A stretch of DNA of 64,000 nt from Acinetobacter cumulans (lineage in GTDB: Bacteria > Pseudomonadota > Gammaproteobacteria > Pseudomonadales > Moraxellaceae). Positions 40,440 through 50,300 of this stretch are shown here, one piece after another. Position numbers and translations under genes: made by a program. The notes under the pieces are model-generated. The model saw only the letters and a list, made by a program, of their open reading frames with translations, was not told where the DNA came from and did not search any database. Location: positions 1,550,001 to 1,614,000 of the forward strand of contig NZ_CP035934.2 in assembly GCF_003024525.3 (NCBI RefSeq), in the 5' to 3' direction. How positions within the stretch are numbered: the first letter of the stretch is position 1; the number at the start of each line of letters is the position of its first letter.

Positions 40440-40884
40440 TGAAAATCTATATGCGGTACGAGATGAAATAGTAGCGCGCCTAGAGCAATTCATGGATGAG
40501 TGGGGTGTAAAGAAAATCTATACCCCTAAAAATCTAGGTGTGACGAATGAGCTGTCACAAATTACTCCGAATATTCAGGTCAATTTTCGCCGTACTAAAA
40601 GCGCGGGCGCAGTAAGTAAAAGTGACGCACTTAAGTTAAAAGTGGTTTGGGAGGTTACTGCTTGCTGTAAGCATGCCGCATCACAAGTGACGGATGGGTC
40701 TAAAGCATTCGATATGGCTGGTGACTTGACTATTAAGATCATCAAAAAATTGAGTGGCTGGGAACCTGAATCGAGTGCTGAACCTCTAATTTATGTAAAC
40801 ACAGAGGAAGACATTTCTAAAAGCTGTGTTTACTCAACGGTAGTTTTAGAGTCTGAGTTATTTATTCAAACAGAACCCGATTAA
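40432..40884 (+). CDS. Mu gp37-like protein (DUF1834)
   Basis: A 150-residue protein with the gp37 pattern: NLYAVRDEIVARLEQF, then a strand-rich segment LKVVWEVTACCKHA and DISKSCVYSTVVLESELF. It is probably a tail-terminator-like connector. The order gp36-gpG-gp37 is the Mu/B3 type. Confidence 0.8.
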   Translation: MSDENLYAVRDEIVARLEQFMDEWGVKKIYTPKNLGVTNELSQITPNIQVNFRRTKSAGAVSKSDALKLKVVWEVTACCKHAASQVTDGSKAFDMAGDLTIKIIKKLSGWEPESSAEPLIYVNTEEDISKSCVYSTVVLESELFIQTEPD

Positions 40885-40892
40885 GGAACTAT

Positions 40893-41072
40893 ATGAAAAC
40901 GCAATACAAGGCCTTAAAGCCGATTGGCTCATGGCAGAAAGGGCAGATTATTGGCGCTCTGCCACCAGAAAAAATTAAGCAGCTTTTAGAAGATGGTGCG
41001 ATCGAAGTGATCAAACCCGAAACCAAAGCGGAAGTTAAGCTAAAAACTAAAGAGGTGCCTGTAAATGGCTAA
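40893..41072 (+). CDS. 59-residue GAIE-domain protein
   Basis: A small frame starting KTQYKALKPIGSWQKGQ and ending KEVPVNG, overlapping the next ATG by 8 bases; AAGGAAC lies upstream. Its first 40 residues align with the N-terminus of the gene at 39078 (G-x-W/F-x-x-G-Q-x-I ... LL-x-x-GAIE). It fills a gap of 180 bases in the packed operon, so it is very likely real. Role unknown, perhaps tail- or capsid-associated. Confidence 0.75.
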   Translation: MKTQYKALKPIGSWQKGQIIGALPPEKIKQLLEDGAIEVIKPETKAEVKLKTKEVPVNG

Positions 41073-41808
41073 GAAGTATATTTCATTACGCGGCAAGTTC
41101 TCTCTTGCTCCGATTGTTGAGGGTGTGGTTGGTGCTATGCGCGAGCTAGGAAATATTCCTGACTTCACGCTAGAAATCACTGCGGAAAAAATTGAACATA
41201 CAGAATCCATGTCAGGCGATGACACGACTGATCTAGTGCTATACAACACTACTGCGGTTTCATTCAGCGGCACTCTTGAGCAGCTTGATCCTGACAACTT
41301 AGCGTACATTCTGTCTGGTAAAAATGTAGCAGTGGATACGAAAACCGTAGCAGATTTAGATTTAGGTGCTGTCACTAAAGGCCAAAAGATCAAGCTGGAT
41401 GGTTTTAATATCAGTGCACCAACAGTTACAGATGGTGAGTCGCCAGCGGTTGCTATTGAATCAGCAAAATACAAGCTGGATGCGGTCTACGGCACTATCG
41501 AGTTTTTTGAAGATCTGCCAAAGGTTGTAATTGGCTATAAGACTGGTGCAGTTACACACACCACGATTGCATCCGACTTCGGCAAAGAATATGCATTGTT
41601 CTTTGAAGGCATCGATAAAATCAGCAAGGAAAAAGTGTTCTTGGCCCTGCATCGTACAGTGAAGTCACCAGATTCAAGCTTTGGTTTAATTCATGAAGAA
41701 TTTGGCTCATACGAAATCAGTGGCGATGCCTTAGGCGACCTATCAAAAGACAAAGATGGTGCGCTTGGCTTATACGGCTATTACACGCAGATTCCTAAAG
41801 CGGCATAA
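41065..41808 (+). CDS. Tail tube protein
   Basis: A 247-residue major tail protein. The SGDDTTDLVLYNTTAVSFSG and LDPDNLAYILSGK segments and the beta-rich character match siphovirus tail tube proteins. It precedes the tail assembly chaperone and tape measure genes, the standard order. No contractile sheath gene is present, so the tail should be long and flexible. Confidence 0.82.
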   Translation: MAKKYISLRGKFSLAPIVEGVVGAMRELGNIPDFTLEITAEKIEHTESMSGDDTTDLVLYNTTAVSFSGTLEQLDPDNLAYILSGKNVAVDTKTVADLDLGAVTKGQKIKLDGFNISAPTVTDGESPAVAIESAKYKLDAVYGTIEFFEDLPKVVIGYKTGAVTHTTIASDFGKEYALFFEGIDKISKEKVFLALHRTVKSPDSSFGLIHEEFGSYEISGDALGDLSKDKDGALGLYGYYTQIPKAA

Positions 41809-41876
41809 ACACACACAGGCGCTTAATGGGATGCGATAAGCATCTTTTTTTGTGCCTGTTTTTTTGAGATTTCATC

Positions 41877-42443
41877 ATGAATGATTTTTTTATAGCCTCA
41901 AATCGACCTATCAAAGTTGGTGAGTTATCGGTGCGCCAGCTGCAGATGCATAACTTTGATGAGTGGTCGTGTGCAGCGGAGGTCATTAAAGACTATTTGA
42001 ATAACCATCCAGATGAAACCACAAGCAAACTCTTTGAGGCACAAGCATTTGAATCAACTCAATTGATAGCCCATTCCTTGAAATACAGCATTGAGCAGGT
42101 CATTGAGTTATTTAAGAGTGATGAGCAGCTTATTACCCAATTGCTGGATGCCGTGATTAAAGTGAATGATGCATTCTTCTCTGAGCCAAAACCAAAACAC
42201 CGGGATGATGTAGATCCGCGTAAAAAGAGTAGCTGGTTTGATGTGTTTCAGGTGTTAGTATCAAACGGTCATCAGCCTGAAAACATTATGCAAATGAGTT
42301 ATGGTTCATTCAGCTATTACCTTAAAGCAGCCCAAAAAGCTGAGCGACTAAAGATGCGCAATCTGGCGATTGCAACCCGAGCTCAGAACGCAATAAACAA
42401 GAAGTTTGATGCTTTTATTAAGAGCCTTGAGAAAGATCAGTGA
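41877..42443 (+). CDS. Tail assembly chaperone
   Basis: A 188-residue helical, soluble protein with VGELSVRQLQMHNFDEWS at the start. Size and place between tail tube and tape measure fit the gpG-type chaperone that coats the tape measure before tail assembly. A gpGT frameshift product would be expected, but unrelated cargo genes follow instead of an overlapping frame. I saw no clear slippery site near the stop. Confidence 0.7.
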   Translation: MNDFFIASNRPIKVGELSVRQLQMHNFDEWSCAAEVIKDYLNNHPDETTSKLFEAQAFESTQLIAHSLKYSIEQVIELFKSDEQLITQLLDAVIKVNDAFFSEPKPKHRDDVDPRKKSSWFDVFQVLVSNGHQPENIMQMSYGSFSYYLKAAQKAERLKMRNLAIATRAQNAINKKFDAFIKSLEKDQ

Positions 42444-42511
42444 TTTTCACATTGTGATGTCTAATTGATCACGCTAATATCCAGTAAATACTTAAAACAC
42501 TGGGGAATATA

Positions 42512-42790
42512 GTGAAAAAATTACTTGTTGCTGCAGTTTTGATGACTGCATTTTCATTTGCAAATGCCAATTTAACCAATGCTAGTGTTAATGGTGAGCG
42601 CGTTCGCGTTGGTGATACCTACGGCCAGATCGTTGGTAAATTGGGTCAACCAGTATCGACTTATGACTACACCAAGAACGTGAATGGCAAAGAAACCTCA
42701 GTGCGTGAAGTTAGCTATGTAGACGGCAATAAAACCTATACGATTACCATTGAGAACGGCAAAGTAACGCATATTAAGACTTCGCGCTGA
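42512..42790 (+). CDS. Secreted SmpA/OmlA-like small protein, tail-module cargo
   Basis: A 92-residue protein with GTG start (GGGGAATA upstream). Signal peptide KKLLVAAVLMTAFSFANA, then VRVGDTYGQIVGKLGQPVST, the typical first part of the SmpA/OmlA/DUF2845 fold (VxxGxxxxxVxxxLGxP), and EVSYVDGNKTYTITIENGKV. It is exported to the periplasm. Placed between chaperone and tape measure, it is cargo, possibly acting in the lysogen's envelope. Confidence 0.72.
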   Translation: MKKLLVAAVLMTAFSFANANLTNASVNGERVRVGDTYGQIVGKLGQPVSTYDYTKNVNGKETSVREVSYVDGNKTYTITIENGKVTHIKTSR

Positions 42791-42800
42791 GGGTTGGATT

Positions 42801-43298
42801 GTGAATTTAAAAGTATTAGCTGTGGCTGCCGTTTTAATTCTTGGTGGTTTTTTATTTTTTGCAAGCCAAAGTAATAAAGCTGACGCGGAACGCTTAAAGC
42901 AAGCTGAGGTGGCACATCAGCAGAAGCTAGAGGCTGAGGAGGCCGAGGCCGTAAAAGCCAAGGAAACCGCGGCCGAACTAAAAGCTAAAAATGAATTGGC
43001 GCGCATTAAAGAAAATCAAGCTACTCAAAAAGCTGAACAGGATAAGCAAAAAGCACAGATAGAAGTTGCAGCGCAAAAGGTTAAAGACGGCTTACTAGAT
43101 TCTGATTCTGCAAAGTTTAGAAATCAAAAAGGTAATTGTGGTGAAGTGAATGCTAAAAATAGAATGGGTGGCTATACAGGCTTCGCACGCTACATTTACT
43201 TCCCTGAGGATAAAACAGTGATCATTGAATCTGATGCGAAGGATTCTATTTTTACACCTCAGATAATGGATGGCCTCTGGCCTTCAAAATGTAACTAA
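42801..43298 (+). CDS. Membrane-anchored coiled-coil protein, tail-module cargo
   Basis: A 165-residue protein with GTG start. A hydrophobic N-terminus (VLAVAAVLILGGFLFFA) anchors a long Ala/Glu/Lys coiled coil (about 25-90), followed by a small C-terminal domain with two Cys (KGNCGEVN, WPSKCN) and GGYTGFARYIYFPED. The domain probably lies in the periplasm. It is followed by a terminator, so it can be expressed apart from the late operon. Function unknown. Confidence 0.68.
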   Translation: MNLKVLAVAAVLILGGFLFFASQSNKADAERLKQAEVAHQQKLEAEEAEAVKAKETAAELKAKNELARIKENQATQKAEQDKQKAQIEVAAQKVKDGLLDSDSAKFRNQKGNCGEVNAKNRMGGYTGFARYIYFPEDKTVIIESDAKDSIFTPQIMDGLWPSKCN

Positions 43299-43303
43299 AG
43301 AAC

Positions 43304-43327
43304 AAAGCACCCTAGGGTGCTTTTTTT
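43304..43327 (+). terminator. Terminator after the coiled-coil cargo gene
   Basis: AAGCACC-CTAG-GGTGCTT hairpin and T-run. Confidence 0.85.
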
Positions 43328-43352
43328 AATCAATAGTTTTAATAAGGGACCC

Positions 43353-43625
43353 ATGATGCCTAAAATCAACAAACATGCAGTAACTGAATACACCAAGGAT
43401 TTATATCCAAAACTTCACAAGAAAGTTGGTGATGATGGGCTTAAGGCTATTCAAGAGCATGATCATGATGCTGCAATCATTGTTGCAAAACTAAGCGAGT
43501 GCGATGAAGTCATGTATGTTGGATATTCTGAAAGTAAAAGCAACCTTCCAGAGCAAATTGCATCATTTGTAGATTGTAAAAATGGCAAACGATTTTACGT
43601 GATCAATCGAAAAATTGAAAAATAA
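43353..43625 (+). CDS. Small soluble protein, tail-module cargo
   Basis: A 90-residue protein from the ATG at 43353 (AAGGGACCC upstream; a second ATG follows at once). It is rich in His/Asp (EHDHDAAIIVAKLSECDEVMYVG) and ends VIDR-like with KNGKRFYVINRKIEK. No recognised family. It sits between two terminators in front of the tape measure gene, so it behaves as an independent cassette. Confidence 0.6.
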   Translation: MMPKINKHAVTEYTKDLYPKLHKKVGDDGLKAIQEHDHDAAIIVAKLSECDEVMYVGYSESKSNLPEQIASFVDCKNGKRFYVINRKIEK

Positions 43626-43642
43626 AACCCTCCTGAATACCT

Positions 43643-43667
43643 ACCCGCTACTTAGCGGGTTTTTTTA
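43643..43667 (+). terminator. Terminator before the tape measure gene
   Basis: ACCCGCT-ACTT-AGCGGGT and seven T. Confidence 0.88.
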
Positions 43668-43688
43668 TGCCTAAAATTTGAGGTCGCC

Positions 43689-46600
43689 ATGTCTAGTAAG
43701 AACCTAACTTTTAAACTCATTATGGATGGCGATAGCAAAGGCCTTGTTGCCGCAGCAAAACAATCCAAAGATGTTAGCAAAAAGCTATTCGAAACCATTG
43801 AGAGTGAAGCTGAGCGACTCAAGAAAACAAGTGCTGAGACTGCAAAAGAGATTGGTAAAATCATACCAGTCGATCTACCCAAAAAAGCAGATCAGGCAAA
43901 AGGCAAGTTAGATGAACTAGGCAGTGAATTTCAGGATGTAGCCAGCACAGCCAAGGATACTGGTCAGGAAATTGGGAATATTATTCCTAAAAATGCCAGT
44001 GAGCGTGCGTCTGCGTTAATTAAGTCACTGAATGAAACAACTGAAATTATTAAAAGCACAGGTACTGGTGTTATAGGTGCATCAGAAAGTTTTAATAAAT
44101 TTAGTGTGGATTCGGTCCGATCTCTTAATTTACTAAAGGCCAACCTTGCTACCGCAAAAACCAAACTTGAAGAATTTTCAAAAACCAATGCTACGCCAGA
44201 AGATATTCTTAAGGCACAACAGCAAATTAATGCTTTAGAAAAAGAAGTTCAGCAAGCCGATCAGGCATTTGGCGCATTTAAGTCTGAACTAAGTTTAATT
44301 ACACCTGAGGCAACCAAGCTAGATGCAGAACTTGGTAAAACAAATGCAGAACTTCAGAAGAGTGAGACACTTGTTAAACAAGCAAGTGTGGAAATCCAAG
44401 GTTTAAAAACAGGCTATACAGCGTTAACAAGCGCAATGGCCGCACTTGGTGTAGGCGTATCTGCAGCAGAAATTGGTCGAACTGCTGATGAGTTTAAGGT
44501 TCTAGAGGCAAGGATTGGGCTTGCCACATCTAAAAGCGGCAACTTTACAGATGCTTTCGAAGGTGTAAAAAAGATTGCGATTGAAACCCGATCAAATCTT
44601 ACAGCTACAGCGGAACTATTTACCCGTGTCAAAAGCGCAGTGGATCAGCTTGGATACTCTCAAGAGCGTGCTTTAGGGATTACTGACCTAGTAAACAAGT
44701 CGTTAATTGTGGGTGGTGGGCTGGCAGCCTCAAACGAAGCAGCAATTTATCAATTCAACCAAGCCCTGCAGTCTGGTGTTCTCCGCGGTGAAGAGTTCAA
44801 CAGTGTGATGGAGCAAGCACCGCGGTTGGCACGGGCTCTAGCGGATGGCTTAGGTGTAAATGTTGGTAAATTACGTGAGATGGCGGGACAAGGGAAACTC
44901 ACATCTGAGGTGATTGTTAAGGCACTTGAAAGTCAATCCAAGGCGCTTAATGAAGAATTCGCCAAAATGCCTATTACGATTGGACAGTCCATTGAAAACC
45001 TTAAAACAGCATGGACTCTGTATATTGGAGAGGCAGATGCTGCCACTGGTGCGAGTGCGAAGGTAGCAGAAGCACTTAAATTTGTTGCTGAAAATCTAGA
45101 TCAGATTGTTTCAACATTAGTGTTAGCAGGGCAGGCCTTTGTTGCTTATAAAGCATTGAATATTGCAAATGTGTTCCTTGATAAAGCAGCTGGCGTGAGA
45201 GTGGCATCAACTGCCATTACACAAGAGACAGTATCAGTCGTAGCCAACACTCAAGCGCAATTAGTGAATGCAAATGCTACACGGGCTAATGCGCTAGCGA
45301 AAGGACAGTTAGCTACTGGTGCTAGTGCTGCAACAACATCGATGGCTTCATCTAGCACATCCATTATGGGGCTTATTGGGCGACTTGGCTCTCTGGGGGT
45401 GGCTGTTACAGCAACGGGTGCTTTAATGGCAACTGTGGGTGTACCAATCGGTACTGCAATTGGCGAGGGTATTGCCAAACTTCAAGGGTATGGGGAGGCA
45501 TTTGCTGATCTAGAAAACCAGATGGCTTTGGAGGCGGCTCGCTCTAAGGTTGCGGCGGAACTAAAACAATCCTTTGCACTGGCCGCTGAAAAAGCCAGAG
45601 AAAAGGCCTACCAACTTACAGTTGAGTCCAAAAAGCTTGTAACCGAGTTTGATGAACTCATTAAAAAGGGCGAACCAACCAAAGAAGCATTAGAGAAGAT
45701 TTCTAATGCCATGAAGTTTGATTCAACAAAAGGGATTAATGATTCTGTTACCGCGTTAATCCTGCTTAAAGATCAGGGCAAGATTACTGCTGAGGAGTTG
45801 CAGTCAAGGCTGGGACAGGCACTGAGTGGAAAAGACCTAACAGTATTCCAGACCAATGCAAAGGCCGCTTTTGCGGGAACAGCACAAGAGGCAGCGAAGT
45901 CAGCAGCTATGACGGAAGCTGTGATGAAAGCAGCGCTGGGTAGAACAGGGTTAGATACACAACAACTCAAGGGAAGGTTTTCTGAAACATTCCAGTCTGC
46001 CAGTAATGATGTTCAAATTGTTATTGATAACTTGGATGCCTATAAGGCCCAAGGTATTGATACTGGTTTGGCGTTAAGTGCAAACCTTGGGAGGGCCATA
46101 GACACAGCACAAACTAGATCCGAGCTTGATTATGCTAAAGGCAAACTTGTTGAGTACGGGAAACAGGGGGAGATAACAGGTGATCAGGTTGCGCTGGGTT
46201 TAAGTAAAATCGAGCAAAAAGCAAGACAACTTCCAGATGTATTAAACCCAGCACAAGCAGCCTTTAGTGCTTTTGGTATACAAACCAAAGAGCAATTGAG
46301 TGATGCGGCTCTTGTGGCACAAAGAAATTTTGATGTTGTTAATAAGAGTGGATTGGCTACAGCCGATAGCATTCAGCAAGCTTATACAGCCATGTTGAAT
46401 GCAACCATTGCAACAGGAAACAAGGCTAAAATCGCCGTGGCTCAGGCTAAAGCTGCATCACTTGGCCTTGAGGTTCAACTTGACGCCACTGGCAAAGCCA
46501 CTGTTTCCAAACTTGGTGAGATTCAGCGTGCTGCAGATGCAACCCAGCGCAGTGTGAGTCAGGTAAGTCAACCAGCTGCACAGAATCAGCCAGAGGTTAG

Positions 46601-46961
46601 TGCTGAGAAAAAGGCTTCTGATGACTATTGGGATAACTTTAAAGCTGAGATGAAAGCCAAAACGGATGCGGCAAATGCAAGAGCGCAAGCACAGCGGTCA
46701 GGCGGTCGTTCTAGCAATGCTGGCTCTGGGCTTACTGGCGGCAATGAGCCTGCTTATCAAGCGCCGGCAATGCCTGACGCTCCAATAGTTGCCTCAAGTT
46801 TTGATCTTACGCCTATTGAAAGTATAGTGCCTAAAGAAACAGTGGAGATTAAAATCGATATGGGCATGGGTCAAACAGCCACAGTTTCAGCTGCACCCGA
46901 TCAGTCAGATGCTCTTCAAGACATGCTACAACAACTTGAAACACTTAAACGGAGCATGTAA
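43689..46961 (+). CDS. Tape measure protein
   Basis: A 1090-residue protein that sets tail length and enters the cell envelope during DNA ejection. Long helices with heptad character fill residues 1-250. The conserved tape-measure domain follows (VGVSAAEIGRTADEFKVLE ... GVLRGEEFNSVMEQAPRLARAL), then a hydrophobic stretch near 500-580 (IMGLIGRLGSLGVAVTATGA). At about 1.5 angstroms per helical residue this predicts a tail of roughly 160 nm. AGGTCGCC precedes the ATG. Confidence 0.93.
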   Translation: MSSKNLTFKLIMDGDSKGLVAAAKQSKDVSKKLFETIESEAERLKKTSAETAKEIGKIIPVDLPKKADQAKGKLDELGSEFQDVASTAKDTGQEIGNIIPKNASERASALIKSLNETTEIIKSTGTGVIGASESFNKFSVDSVRSLNLLKANLATAKTKLEEFSKTNATPEDILKAQQQINALEKEVQQADQAFGAFKSELSLITPEATKLDAELGKTNAELQKSETLVKQASVEIQGLKTGYTALTSAMAALGVGVSAAEIGRTADEFKVLEARIGLATSKSGNFTDAFEGVKKIAIETRSNLTATAELFTRVKSAVDQLGYSQERALGITDLVNKSLIVGGGLAASNEAAIYQFNQALQSGVLRGEEFNSVMEQAPRLARALADGLGVNVGKLREMAGQGKLTSEVIVKALESQSKALNEEFAKMPITIGQSIENLKTAWTLYIGEADAATGASAKVAEALKFVAENLDQIVSTLVLAGQAFVAYKALNIANVFLDKAAGVRVASTAITQETVSVVANTQAQLVNANATRANALAKGQLATGASAATTSMASSSTSIMGLIGRLGSLGVAVTATGALMATVGVPIGTAIGEGIAKLQGYGEAFADLENQMALEAARSKVAAELKQSFALAAEKAREKAYQLTVESKKLVTEFDELIKKGEPTKEALEKISNAMKFDSTKGINDSVTALILLKDQGKITAEELQSRLGQALSGKDLTVFQTNAKAAFAGTAQEAAKSAAMTEAVMKAALGRTGLDTQQLKGRFSETFQSASNDVQIVIDNLDAYKAQGIDTGLALSANLGRAIDTAQTRSELDYAKGKLVEYGKQGEITGDQVALGLSKIEQKARQLPDVLNPAQAAFSAFGIQTKEQLSDAALVAQRNFDVVNKSGLATADSIQQAYTAMLNATIATGNKAKIAVAQAKAASLGLEVQLDATGKATVSKLGEIQRAADATQRSVSQVSQPAAQNQPEVSAEKKASDDYWDNFKAEMKAKTDAANARAQAQRSGGRSSNAGSGLTGGNEPAYQAPAMPDAPIVASSFDLTPIESIVPKETVEIKIDMGMGQTATVSAAPDQSDALQDMLQQLETLKRSM

Positions 46962-47374
46962 TGAAATTAGTCCGTAAAAGTTCATCAGAAACCATCCAAT
47001 TAGAGGATGGTTTTTTTTGGTCTGATGAAAACTGGTCTGCGATTCAGCAGAACCAAGAATATGCCATTAATGGCGCCTTGATTATTCAAGAGGGCCGAAA
47101 ACAGGCGGGCCGCCCAATCACGTTGCAGCCAGCCAATAAGACCAAAGGCTGGATCAAGCTGCGTGATTTAAACAAGCTGCGCGAATGGCAGAACCTGCAA
47201 GAGCAATTCACATTGCAATTTGAATGGCCACATGATCAGCGGCGCTTCAATGTGGTTTTTAACCACAAAGATGGTGCACTTGAAAGTTCAACAATTAAAG
47301 GTACACCAGCAACATCACTTGATACCTATTTTAATGTCACTATGCGATTCACCGAGGTAAGCGATGGCGATTGA
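46961..47374 (+). CDS. Tail protein downstream of tape measure
   Basis: A 137-residue protein, overlapping the tape measure stop by one base (TAATG). It looks like a small distal tail component (GFFWSDENWSAIQQNQEYAI, FTLQFEWPHDQRRFNVVF). In siphoviruses this position holds tail-tip or hub adaptor proteins. No firm family is recognised. Confidence 0.65.
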   Translation: MKLVRKSSSETIQLEDGFFWSDENWSAIQQNQEYAINGALIIQEGRKQAGRPITLQPANKTKGWIKLRDLNKLREWQNLQEQFTLQFEWPHDQRRFNVVFNHKDGALESSTIKGTPATSLDTYFNVTMRFTEVSDGD

Positions 47375-50300
47375 AACTAACAATTTAAAACTGCTGGAAT
47401 CTGAACGCATTAAGACTGATGCGGAAGATGGCGGCGGTAAATATTCAGGCCGTGAAATTGTCGATGGCCAAAGCAATAACCTGTTTAATGACATTTCTGA
47501 AATGGATCGCACAACAGGTCGCACATCAATCCAAAAAATTTATGCCGCAGTCAATACAGCTGATACGGATGCTCTGATGGGTGCCACAGTCTTTATTTCT
47601 GAAAACCCAAAAGATGCGAATGTATCCGCCGTATTATTCAGTACAAATAGCTGGACAGATGAGCGCTCTAGTGCACAGAACCGCATTGAAAATTACTTAG
47701 CCAAAGGTGCGCAGCTGACAGGCACACCTTTGGATACGCATTGGCTGGGTATGAAGTCTTTGCAAGTAGCTATGTTTCCACAGGAAGCTGAAAGCTCGAT
47801 TGGCGCATCTATTGTGCTAATTTCAAATGAAGGCAAGCCTCTAGAAGTTGAGCAGTATCTTCGCATTACTGAAGTTTCCACACGTACTGCAATTTTAATG
47901 ATTGACGGTAAGCAGGTTGAATACAAGATTGCAACTTACGGCCTCAGTGACGCCTTAAAAGCTGACTTTGTGGGCCTCTCTGCAAAGCAGTGGTACAGCG
48001 GTGAAAAAAGCCAGACCATTATTCGAGACACTATTGTTGCGGATACTGGTAAATACTATGCCAGTGCGAATTTGAAAGAAGCTGCTCAGGTCGGTGATTA
48101 TTCTGTCGTTGCTGATAGTGTCTACACGCAGCTGGTACCTTCTGCGCAGACTGAAACACCGATGGTGAATATCAATGCTGCCGGCGATTCTGCGGCGCTA
48201 GTCAAAACAGCCAGTGGCGTATTAAGCAAGATCTTTCCAAATATCACAGTGAATACTGTGCAAGGGCTGTATATCGGCTCAAGTGTGATGCCTAAATCTG
48301 TTGAATTTACCCTGTTTGGATCGGCTATTACCGATGTTGGCGGTGAACTAAAGAATAGTGCTGGTACTTCAATCGGTACGATAAACTACCAAAATGGCGC
48401 AATTGCGTGGAATGCCAATGCTGGCACGGGTACAACCAATTTAAATATTACGTTTATGCCGGCTGCCGCAGTAACTGCGCCAGTTGAATCGATGTTGATC
48501 TATGTGAATCAGGAAAATAATGGATTTAACTGGATTAAGAACTTGGTGCCTTTACCGTCGCCGGGCAGTTTGCAGTTTTCATATCTGGTGCAAAACCAAG
48601 TCTACACACTGCGCGACAATGGTGCAGGCCAGCTGCGTGGTTCTGATTCTTCATTCGGATCTGGCAGCATTGATTATGAAACGGGCACCATGGCGGTTAC
48701 AGTTGGTGAATTGGCAGACGTTGGCAGCGCAATATTGCTAACGTGGAGCAATATGATCACAGCTCAAGAGCGCTCGGGGTTAGTCATTAATAAGGCCTAT
48801 ATTGAAATCCCTGTAAATGATTCAATTGTGGCGGGCACGCTGACTGTAGACTGGCTGCTGAATGGTGTGTCTAAGACAGCAACAGACAATGGTCAAGGTC
48901 AATTTACTGGGGATGCCACAGGTACGATCGACTATGCGGATGGCGTGGCCAAGCTTATGCCGACCCTACTGCCGAATGGCGGTACCACTTTCAATGTGTC
49001 TGGCCAAAAGGGCCCGAAGTCTGCGGTTAGCCTTTCAGCTGTACCGTCAGGCGGATCAATTACGGTTGAGTTGGACAATGGATCTGCACCGCTGGTTCCC
49101 AAGTCTGTAAAAATTCGTGTACCAGTGCGTTATATGGGACATTCGGGTGAGGTTGAACTGCGCGATATGCCGATTGATGCGACTACAGGCCGCATGATCA
49201 ATGGTGCTGGACAGCAGCAAGGTTCAATAGATTACGTTACGCGGACTATCAGTGTGACACCAAGCACCACGCTTCAATCTGTTGAGCGTGAAAAAATCAT
49301 GCGGCCTTTCTTTGGTAAATACAACACATCTTCAGAGGCTATTTCTGCCGGCATGTTAGGGATGACAATTAATTATCAAAATGTCAAAACCACAAATACA
49401 CTGACTTTAAATGAAGTAGCTACTGCGGTTACGGTGAACGTTTCATATCGTGATGAATCTGCAGCGCAAAGCTGGAATGACACTGTAATTGGATCTGTGC
49501 TTAAAACTGACTTAACAGAAGGTTTTGCAGAGCAGATTTTGGCGGGATCGGTAAGGCTTACACTGGCCAGCTCAACTTACGTTGATAAGATAGGATCTCT
49601 CTATCGAAACTCATCTGTAACCACGGGTGCTGGAACGCTTGCGGGTCAGATCCAGTACGGCAACGGTAATATTGAAATCACATCATGGGATGTAGGTGGA
49701 GCGAATAACCCAGTTTTGGAGTCGCTGGCAACACAGCTGGAAAGTGTGAAAACCAACCAAGTGTCTTATCGTGCACCAATGATTCCAATTCGCGCTCAGT
49801 CCCTAACCTTGTCTGCAGTGAAAGTTGAGGGTGGTGTGCTGAATATTGTGCCAGATGGTTCAGGTACGATCGATACGGCTGACTGCGATGGATTTTTTAA
49901 TTTTGATCAAGGTTATGGCCAATTCGTATTTCGTGAAAAAGTGATTATCACTGAAGCAAACCGCGCGGAAATTATGTCGCAGGATTGGTATGTGGCTGAG
50001 CTTGAGTATGCAAAAGATGGCAAGCAATGGATTCACAAGCCAATCATGGTGCTGCCTGAAACCATCAAATATAGCGCAGTGGGCTTCAGCTACATTCCGA
50101 TTGATGCCGATCTGCTTGGTTTATCTGCAGTGCGTTTGCCTATAGATGGCCGAGTCCCGATTTTCCGCAGCGGTGAAATCGGCATTGTCAGCGCAAGCAA
50201 ATCGCAGGAGTTGCCAGACTATATCGCGGGTAAGATCTACGCTTTGGCTGATCAACGGATCTCCTGGTGTGAGCTGGAGGATGCAGATGGGGCTAAAGTG

